Below, piece after piece: positions 56,510 to 64,000 of a stretch of 64,000 nt of DNA. Both the position numbers and the translations under genes were made by a program. The notes under the pieces are model-generated. The model was not told the origin of the DNA, did not search any database, and saw only the letters and a list, made by a program, of their open reading frames with translations. The DNA is from Xanthostigma xanthostigma. Its lineage: Eukaryota > Arthropoda > Insecta > Raphidioptera > Raphidiidae. The DNA lies in the NCBI GenBank assembly GCA_963575645.1, contig OY754464.1:76606948-76670947 (forward strand). The letters run 5' to 3'. Position 1 is the first letter of the stretch. Each line of letters begins with the position of its first letter.

Positions 56510-57045
56510 CATCTTTGAAAAATACCAATTCAAAAATGAATACGACAATTAACGCACTAATTAAAAGTCAACAATCCATACGTAACTACCTACATTGCTA
56601 TATACATTAGATACAATGTGTATTACTGAGATTTTCCTCTGATTAGCTTGTGAAATGTATACTATGTAATTTTAGGAATACAAATCCTTACTGCGGGCTA
56701 TAAATTATTCTGTATATGTCAGTGGCGTGCAGTGAGATCTTACATTACCGCAGTTATAGAACACGGTTAATGAGGCGACAACCTTATCTTTCTTAACGTT
56801 CCTGTTAGTTGACGCAACATTTGGGTTTAAGTGGTGTGAGAGAAGTGTTTATTGGGGCGTATCGTGATTTTATTTATTTAGAATTGACTGCTTCTTAAGT
56901 GCAAATCTACGTAGAATACTGAAATCGAATATTGATAAAAATACCAGTTAATAAAACATTCAAAAAATCGAATTGGATACTATTCCATTTTTAACTGATC
57001 ATTATTGACATAGATTAATAAGGAAAGAAATATTTTCCGTATTTT
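56510..57045. other. No recognisable feature
   Basis: A phrase at 56720 (cagtggcgtgcagtg) resembles a hAT terminus, but no partner end was seen. Confidence 0.35.
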
Positions 57046-58032
57046 TTCGTTTTTCAATAATAATAATATTGGGTTTAACGTCCGTTCCTCAACTTTATGA
57101 TATATTACGATGAAAGAAGGTTTTTGGTTGACGATATAAGTAAATAAGCTTTACCAATGTTTCGCTAGTGGCCAACGTTTCGAAAAATTTATTTTTATCT
57201 TCACGGTCTCAAGCTGGTCGAAAGGTGGTAAATTGTTAAAACAACATACATGATCATATTATTATGGGTTAAAAAATATTAATAGGAACATCTTATTATA
57301 AAAATATCATTAAAAAAAATATTAAATTTTTATAAAAATGTCACGCAGTAAAAAATTTATTGAAATATTTGTCTGACAATATATACCTAACCAAAAATCA
57401 CTTTCTGAAAGAAGAAAGTGCTTTTTGGTTCATATTAATATTTTTTAACCCGTAATAATATGATCATGTAGGTATGTTGTTTTAACAATTTATCACCTTT
57501 CGACCAGCTTGAGACCCTGAAGATGAATATAAATTTTTCGGAACGTTGGCCACTAGCGAAACATTGGTAAAGCTTATTTACTTATGATCCTCAACCAAAA
57601 ACCTTCCTTCATCGTAACATTATATTGGATCAACACTACTTTATACTTTATGACATATAACAGACGCCATTCGCACCATTACTATTTTCCATCTATCACA
57701 CTTATTTCTACATTTTTAAACTTCCACGTAATTGATAGCAATTGGCGAATGAAAGAGTTTTAGGACATTAGGATAAGGTAGGCAAATTTTGAGCATAGGA
57801 GTTTGACAGATTATTGACCATGGTCTTGAATAAGGAACCATCTCGATATTTATCTGGAATTATTGAGGGAAATCATGAGAAACCTCAACAAAATGACCGC
57901 TACAGGAATGATCGTTTCTCGGCGAAAGACAGCAGGAAAAAATCCCAGCCACATCTGTCCCCGCCAGGATTCGAACCCGGTACCTCCAAATGCGGGTCTA
58001 GTGCTCTCCCCACTACGCTACACCGCTTGGTA
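57046..58032 (-). mobile_element. tRNA-headed SINE split by foldback J
   Basis: On the minus strand: tRNA-like head (57960-58030) with GTAGCGTAGTGGGGAGAGC (A box) and CGGGTTCGAATCC (B box), a body of about 300 bp shared with 55500-55802, and a tail ending in (att)n at 57055-57067 on the far side of the insertion. The 76-codon frame at 57814-58044 is part of the SINE. Confidence 0.78.
57105..57645. mobile_element. Foldback with two hammerhead-like motifs (J)
   Basis: Arms of about 190 bp beginning tacgatgaaagaaggttttt and its complement. Motifs lie at 57171-57207 (minus) and 57523-57550 (plus). The right end has the family tail aacactactttata. Flanking 12-mers ctttatgatata (57093-57104) and ctttatgacata (57646-57657) differ at one base. 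The element splits a SINE whose other copy at 55500-55802 shows the empty site. Confidence 0.8.
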
Positions 58033-58726
58033 ATCAATAAATAACAAAGTTATGGTTAATTAGAAATTACACCTATCGAACAAGGCGTGATTAAAAATCA
58101 CACCTCGGCGGTTGAGCGTCTATAACTCACACGACAGAGAAGCGCTCGTTTTTTTCTAAATGCCGCTAACAGGTTTGTAGTTTTGAAGGATATTAATAAA
58201 TATTATCTTATCTCATATTTTAGATTCTAGATTTGTTCAATCTTTAAATGATAAAAATTTTGTCAAAAACATATTCTTAACCTAAGCTAAAATGTCGTGT
58301 TTATTTATCGGGGAAATGACAGGTTGAGATAATAATTATTTCGTGATTTCTTACATACATAGCATCATCATTAAATATTCTAAAAAATCGTGAACACAAA
58401 ATGCACCGAAAAACAGCAAAACCGCAAATAAAATGTTACGTTGAAAAAAATTAATAATATTCATGTGGTCATGGTAATTTGGCTGCTACAGATTGACAGA
58501 TCGCAACATTACCAAATGTCGGCTCAGAGAAAAAGAAAGGTAACAAAGTGTCGGGCGCAAACTTGCTCTGCTCATTTCAAATTTTATTTTATCTATCTCA
58601 TCTCACATCTCACTCTCGTGCCATAATGCTCCGCCTAACTCAAGATAAACCGAGAAAGGTTAAACATCCCGTATGAGATTGTAGTGCAACTATTTATTTA
58701 GCAGCTCTTGTCGTATATCTGTATAT
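58033..58726. other. No recognisable feature
   Basis: Frames at 58441-58626 and others are short and unsupported. Confidence 0.4.
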
Positions 58727-58826
58727 ATGTTACCGGCCAAACCCGATTTCAGGACAAACTAGTTTGGCCTACTATTCATACTAGGCCAAACTAGTTTGTC
58801 CTGAAATCGGGTTTGGCCGGTAACAT
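58727..58826. repeat. Perfect 44-bp-arm hairpin
   Basis: atgttaccggccaaacccg... (58727-58770) and 58783-58826 are exact inverse complements with a 12-base loop. The arms contain the inner palindrome AAACTAGTTT. No other copy is present in the window. It may be a minimal MITE, a small-RNA hairpin or a replication-derived palindrome. Confidence 0.88.
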
Positions 58827-59474
58827 TTACATTATATGTTGCATGTGTATTTTGTATAATGTAAGTTAACGGTAACTATGAAAGTCAAGGGATGTGTCGG
58901 TTGGACCGGAGATTCCCTCCGTTTCCATACCCTTGTTTTATATAACAACGTCTCAATGTAGTTACATAATACATACACAGAACATGCATGCTATCAACTG
59001 TAGTTGTATTTAAGTGTGATTCCTTTTGTTTCTGCCAGTGGCGTACCCGTGGAACTGGTAGCATTTGTATCATTTTAATACATTTTAACTTCCCGCTACT
59101 GAAAATTTTCAAAAAAAAAAACGAGAACTTCGATTTTCGAAAATCACTTTTTCATCAGCAATACAAAAAGGTTTGGCTTCCTGCTTGTACAACAAAGCCT
59201 CATTCCGCCGTTCTGTGCGCTGTTGTTAAACCGACACCGAGACGGAAGCCAAGGCCAGGATGCGGCTGTTACAATATCTTTAAAACGAATCAATCGATCG
59301 AGATCGGGATTACGGCATTCGAAAAGGTTTAATGAGACAGATCTGTTCAGATTTTGGAGTCATTTGGTTTAGTACTTTCAAGGTTATTCAAAGAAAACTG
59401 TACATTTAAACAATCTCAAAATAAATGACTGAAAATAATGTTCGTTAAAACACAAATCATATTTCATTCCGGCA
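58827..59474. other. No recognisable feature
   Basis: A 114-codon frame at 58988-59332 has no domain and mixes low-complexity with basic residues. It overlaps an opposite-strand frame, so no gene is called. Confidence 0.4.
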
Positions 59475-59751
59475 ACTAATAATAATATAATAATAATAAT
59501 AAAATATATTTATTCCTTAAAAACTGCTCCCAAGAATGGGAAAAAGACAAGTCAATACAATACAAATACAATACTCAAAAAATTCATTAATTGTATAAAA
59601 AGTGTTCTCCAATAAAAATAAGTTTCCGTTTAAAATGGAATTCGGATGGGCTTGACCTAATGTCATCAGGCAATGCATTGTAACACTTCACGCATTGTTG
59701 ATAAGCACTAATATTATGCAATAGGTCATATGCATGAGACTCCAAATTGGT
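59475..59751 (-). pseudogene. LINE ORF2 C-terminal end with (ATT)n tail
   Basis: The minus frame 59587-59751 reads SHAYDLLHNISAYQQCVKCY, then NALPDDIRSSPSEFHFKRKL before a stop. The N.LP.DI....FK.KL pattern is the extreme C terminus of Jockey/CR1-like ORF2. An AATAAA box and an (ATT)n tail (59477-59505) follow. Strongly 5'-truncated. Confidence 0.72.
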
Positions 59752-60116
59752 TTAAATTTTTATTTCGAAATATATTTTAGTTCCTGATCATATCGTAATG
59801 GTTATTTTATTATTCTAATCACTGAAAAAATCTAAATAATAAAAAAGAAAATACGCGTTATTCTCGAATTTTCAAAACGCAGCGTGACGTCAGAGTAGTA
59901 TATATGTATCAACAACAGTTTCCATGACGACTGTGTCGTCTCACAGTAAGATTATGTCAACAACAAATAAACTTTATATTTTAAAATATTGACAATTTGA
60001 CATCAAGGTTGACATGCATCTTTTATATCATGACGTCACATAAGCCCGCCAACATGGCCGATTGTTTAAACTGCCTATTTTTGAATGTGAAATTTAATAA
60101 TTTTTTTCTTATGATA
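59752..60116. other. No recognisable feature
   Basis: AT-rich spacer, no frame or repeat match. Confidence 0.4.
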
Positions 60117-60254
60117 ATATTGTAACAAAACTGCAGTAGTCCGTGGCGGAAGTTATTTATTTGCAATTATAAATGTTTAACAAAACGGTTAAACACACAA
60201 ACGAAAGCGTATTTCTTTAACTTAGCAGAAATAAAACTAATAGTTCTAAATTAT

Positions 60255-60771
60255 AAAAAAACTCGGGTCGCAGTGCGAAACCCTGCCGACAATATAGTGT
60301 ATTTGCTTTTATAAGCAGTGTGGCTCTATTGTATGAACTTAACTTTGTTTTTGGACAAAATAAAAAAAATTACCCTCTAATACACCCCTTAAAACAACAT
60401 TTTTTTACTTAATTTCAATACTACATACCAATTCAACATCTGTAACAAATTATATACACCCTTCAGTATGTAAATCCATATCAGTAAACTTGCGTTTTCA
60501 TAAAATTTGTAAGTCCGGTCCTGTCGGGCCGATTTTATTTAAATTTTAGCAGCACATTTCAATAATTATTAAAGGGTTAAATTTCAAATTTGAAGTGATT
60601 CTGAGAATTTTTTCCGTATTTTTGGGCCCAAAAACATTTTTTAACCCCTAAATACCCCCCTTAAAATGGCCCGATCGGGCCCATTTTAAATAGGCTTCTT
60701 GCGATGATGGATTCCAACATGTGGACCAAATTTCGTTTAAATCGATTAAGTCTGTCGAGAGTTATCGTGGT

Positions 60772-60865
<94 letters not shown>

Positions 60866-60999
60866 TATATAAACATTTCCAAAAATGGTGCCAAACTTCT
60901 TAGAAACTTATGAAACGTCGAGAAATTTTGGTCCGACCCCTAGGTCCCGCCATCCGACCGACGCCAATAGTGTAAGTGCCTTATGGCAAATACACTAAT
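60255..60999 (+). repeat. Dispersed repeat, family C, longest copy
   Basis: Starts actcgggtcgcagtgcg...ccctgccgac and ends ggcaaatacactaata, with tagtgtatttgc/gcaaatacacta inverted near the ends. It includes a long TA run. Inserted in the LTR. Confidence 0.75.
60777..60870. repeat. (TA)n microsatellite
   Basis: Uninterrupted TA dinucleotides from 60777 to 60859, one C, then more TA. It produces artificial IY-repeat frames on both strands. Confidence 0.98.
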
Positions 61000-61437
61000 A
61001 AAGACTAAGTAACAGAGAATAAAGAGTCACTAAATTATGTAGGTATACAAAATATTTACAACACAGGAACACAACACAAAGTTTATCTAGTACAGTAGCT
61101 GATTCACACTTGTATTTACAAAAAGTTATTTAAACAGATTTTATATAAATTGCACTCACTAAAGTTATAATTTATTTCCACAGTATAATTTATGTCGTAA
61201 TGCCAGAGCACTGTATCACGAACAGCTCGAATACTGACTGACTCACTTGCTCACTCTGGCCGCCTTTTATAGTTTCGGTCCATGCTTCTAGAATGTTCGG
61301 GACGAATCGAGATTTCTTCTATTGTTCTCTTCAAGCGATCGGGTCTAACTTGGCTACCTGGTTTACGCACCGAGTTCCTTTCCTTTACATGTATGTGTGT
61401 CTCCAAGATCAGGTGTTCTGTACCTGTTGTTGGTTTA

Positions 61438-62205
61438 AAGCCGGGTACTCATTAGCGAGCCGTAACCGTAACCGTTGCATGTACTGTAACCAAAAAACAT
61501 AGTGTGTACGTGGTTCGCAAGCCTGCTGCGAGCGGTACGCGTGCCGCTTGCAGCGAGCCGACGATTACAACGTACTCATTTCTGAACCCGTAACGTTGCA
61601 CGTAACTGTAACTGTTACTGTTACCAAAAACATAGTGTGTACGTGGTTCGTAAACCTGCTGCGAGCGGTACGCGTGCCGCTTGCAGCGAGCCGACGTTTA
61701 CAACGTACTCATTTCTGAACCCGTAACGTTGCACGTAACTGTAACCGTTACTGTTACCAAAAACATAGTGTGTACGTGGTTCGTAAACCTGCTGCGAGCG
61801 GTACGCGTACCGCTTGCAGCGAGCCGACGATTGTCGGTTTTTGCCGCGAATCAAAGGGCGCTCGCAGTGCGCTTGTGGACGTCAAGAGGAGAGGTAACTT
61901 GTGTTGTATCAACATCGACAACTATTGTATGTATGTATGCTGCACAAGCGAGAGACACTTCGTCCGACATCGTGGAGTTTCAAACCTGCGGATAAATCCG
62001 GCTTGTCAAGGCCACTGGCCTTCTCGTACACACTAGAACTTCGAACTGTATCTGTTTGGTTACAGTTACAGCTCGCAAAATGAGTACGCTCGGTGAAAGC
62101 GATCCGGCGACGTCGCGAGCTGTAACTGTAAGACGCGTACACACTAGAACCTCGTTACTGTATCACACATGTTACGGTTACAGCTCGCTAATGAGTACCC
62201 GGCTT
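61438..62205. mobile_element. PIF/Harbinger-like MITE with internal tandem repeats
   Basis: AAGCCGGGTACTCATTAGCG... and its complement give about 24 bp of inverted termini, with TTA on both sides (61435-61437, 62205-62207 allowing one extra A). Inside, a unit of about 133 bp (catagtgtgtacgtggttcg...cgagccgacg) is repeated three times between 61495 and 61830. Subterminal gttacagctcgc words are repeated near the right end. No transposase. Confidence 0.72.
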
Positions 62206-62258
62206 TAGTAGTTTCTACCGAATTCCATAGGCGTCCCATCAAGGGCACGCAACAATAT

Positions 62259-63074
62259 TATATTTTTAAATGATTATCAATTTTTTTCCGTATTATGGTT
62301 GACTAAATAATCTATTAAAAATATAAAAAAATACATGCATATGACCTATTAAACTCTGTGTCGTTGATGGCGTAGATCGTCCATATGCATTCATTAGTTG
62401 CTCATCTAAAATTATCGGTGCGTGCAAGGCCTAAGAATCCTTTTTGCATGGAGGCGGCGACGTGGTTCGGTAGCTTGCTAATCTATCCTAAGCACGACGC
62501 TGGTAGTCTCGTTATCTATGCTTTACGCGCTGCAGGGGTGTCGCCGTATCGTTTGAATGATGATATGGCGTATAAACACTTCTATCTGTGTATATCTAAA
62601 TGTTGTTTATACGTCTGTGTGTGGACTGTGCATGCAAGTATGTATTTTGAATGCAACACTAGAAATAAATTTACCAAACGGCACTTAAAATACAATTTCC
62701 TAGTGGCAATGCAATAATAACTAACAAGAAAACAGTTTTTATGACCAAAAACTAGTTACACATAAATTTTATTCCTTCTATTTTTAAAGAATTATTTTGT
62801 ATCAAACAGGTTGCAGTCATTCTTGCAATATTTATTATTACCTCGAATATGGTGTCAATGATTATTCCAATCAAAGATCTTTGAAATATGCAATTTTATG
62901 AAAAACGATTGAGTTTAAGCAAGTGTTATAAAAAAATATTGAAATTAAATAATTTTTTATTTTGTTCAAAACGTCAAGAAAGTCGCAACGCATGTAGGTA
63001 TCACAAAAAACTATTTAATAAAATTTAATGTTATGATATTAGAGGTACCAGTCATGATTGGATTTAATCTTTAA
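62259..63074. other. No recognisable feature
   Basis: The frame at 62385-62717 (110 codons) has no domain pattern and contains AT-rich filler. No repeats seen. Confidence 0.35.
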
Positions 63075-63182
63075 CTAACAGAACGCAGAGAGTATATATT
63101 AACAATGCTGTCAGACCCTGTGCACATTTGTTCTGGTGTACCGCAGGGCTCTGTCATAGGTCCTATCTCAGTTATTCTATAA
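63075..63182 (+). pseudogene. LINE reverse-transcriptase fragment
   Basis: 36 codons reading LTERREYILTMLSDPVHICS then GVPQGSVIGPI, the conserved motif before the catalytic YxDD box in non-LTR reverse transcriptases. A stop follows and the YxDD part is deleted. The sequence then passes to a 3' UTR ending in (attct)n at about 63354-63366, so the copy has an internal deletion. Confidence 0.75.
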
Positions 63183-63366
63183 ATAAAAAAAAAAGAAATT
63201 ATGGCAACTTTACTTATTCGATGTCTATATAACATTGATGATTATCGGATTTAATTATGTACTTTACCAATTTGTGTTTATTATTTTGTATGTAGTTTGT
63301 AGTTTTGATATTTGACGTATCCACTTGTACAGTAATATGGATAATAAACATTATTCTATTCTATTC

Positions 63367-63419
63367 AAATACACTATTGTGTCGGCAGAGTGTGGCACTG
63401 CGACCTGAGTTTTTTTTTT
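63367..63419. repeat. Family C end fragment
   Basis: aatacactattgtgtcggcag...tggcactgcgacctgagttt matches the terminal part of other family C copies. Confidence 0.6.
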
Positions 63420-63427
63420 GCATATTA

Positions 63428-64000
63428 TCTATACTAATATATAAAACTGAAGAGTTTGTTTGTTTGTTTTGTTGAACGCGCTAATCTTAGAAACTACTGG
63501 TTCAAATTGAAAAAAAATTGTTTTTTTTTTGGATAGCCCATTTATCGAGGAAGGCTATAGGCTATATAATATCACGCTACGACCAATTGGAGCGGAGCAC
63601 CATTGAAAAATGTTGCAAGATGTATCTCAAAATTTGTCCGTCCGACAAATTTTATCAGGTGAAATGCCTCAACTAAATATTGCAATATTAGCGCGCCAGG
63701 TTAACAAGCCCGGGTAGCTCAGTCGATAGAGCGTAAGATTTTTAATACCAGGGTCTTGGGTTCAAGATATATTTTATTTTTTTTTATTTTCTACATTGCT
63801 TTCTTCTAAGGCTTACATTTCAATTTTTTTAAATTTTATTACGACTAATTAAAATTAAATAAATCTAATTAATAGCTCATTTGAAAATTGTTACAACTAT
63901 AGGTACCTATTTAACGAAATTTATTACTTAAAATAAGTATAAATACTGCTTCTTAACGACAAAAACTTTTGAACGGTAACTCCGATCATTATGAAATTTG
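63428..64000 (+). mobile_element. Helitron with tRNA-Lys-like segment, cut by the window end
   Basis: Starts TCTATACTAATATATAAAAC and follows 15600-16245 to ggtaactccgatcattatga at the window end, so its 3' terminus is not visible. The tRNA-like part (63708-63766) is truncated just after the B box. Confidence 0.8.
63708..63766 (+). repeat. tRNA-Lys-like sequence, truncated
   Basis: GCCCGGGTAGCTCAGTCGAT... with an altered anticodon loop (ttttta) and B box GGGTTCAAG, after which the rest of the T arm and acceptor are deleted. Confidence 0.65.

Larger units (their letters stand above)
60121..62254 (-). mobile_element. Solo LTR (Gypsy type) with two nested transposons
   Basis: On the minus strand it starts TGTTGCGTGCCC (62254) and ends TTTTGTTACA (60121), with ATAT on both sides (60117-60120, 62255-62258). 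Removing a family C repeat (60255-60999) and a PIF-like element (61438-62205) leaves an LTR collinear with 5776-6715. The frames inside are incidental. Confidence 0.82.

Noticed and set aside
56715..56740. hAT terminus (cagtggcgtgcagtg)
   Set aside because: No inverted partner or 8-bp duplication was found; similar phrases at 31089 and 59036 are also isolated.
58988..59332. 114-codon frame as a gene
   Set aside because: No domain, codon or splice support, and an opposing frame overlaps it.
60661..60913. Open frames encoding long IY repeats on both strands
   Set aside because: They are translations of the (TA)n microsatellite.
62385..62717. 110-codon frame as a gene
   Set aside because: Composition follows the local base content and no conserved pattern is visible.

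Overview
The window is AT-rich, repeat-dense eukaryotic nuclear DNA. The mix of Helitrons (TC start, 3' hairpin, CTAG end), Jockey-like LINE fragments, hAT, mariner/Tigger, PIF/Harbinger and TTAA-type MITEs, Gypsy-type solo LTRs and tRNA-derived repeats points to an arthropod, most likely a lepidopteran insect. That placement is an inference from repeat style; no species-diagnostic gene is present. There are no bacterial genes, operons, rRNA genes or CRISPR arrays, and almost every short open frame is noise or transposon debris.

Host genes: the only convincing host coding sequence is a short terminal exon on the + strand at 37385-37485. It follows a good 3' splice site and encodes a hydrophobic, GPI-anchor-like C terminus, so much of the first 37 kb may be the last intron of a gene that begins outside the window. 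A weaker candidate exon is at 12881-13091.

Layout. 1-10 kb: Tigger-like MITE inside a palindrome, several dispersed repeats, a 940-bp solo LTR. 10.5-18.8 kb: a Helitron holding a hAT MITE, further hAT and mariner MITEs, a Helitron carrying a tRNA-Lys-like sequence, and a tandem array of Helitron 3' ends. 18.8-26.7 kb: tRNA-linked foldbacks, a triple nest (repeat > LINE > TTAA MITE), a LINE reverse-transcriptase relic, another LTR. 27-37 kb: Helitrons, a hAT with 8-bp target duplication, mariner-type foldback, minisatellites, LINE relic. 37-49 kb: terminal exon, hAT, a perfect 99-bp-arm hairpin, Harbinger relic with the start of a MADF-like protein, nested MITEs. 49-59 kb: 1.55-kb foldback, mariner foldback, SINE copies, Helitron with tRNA, perfect 44-bp-arm hairpin. 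59-64 kb: LINE relics, an LTR containing two other transposons, and a Helitron cut by the window end.

Most notable observation: a set of small, mostly inverted-repeat elements (about 22.6, 32.6, 37.0, 39.7, 48.0, 48.6, 52.0 and 57.1 kb) share a hairpin resembling a hammerhead-ribozyme core (CTGANGA, one extra base, a covarying stem, then GAAAC). Six of them are flanked by 10-16 bp direct repeats, and paralogous empty sites are visible for three. Long target duplications suggest retrotransposition rather than cut-and-paste movement. A second recurrent architecture is a tRNA-like sequence followed 70-130 bp later by a foldback with a CGTGGGG / CCCCACG core, seen three times.
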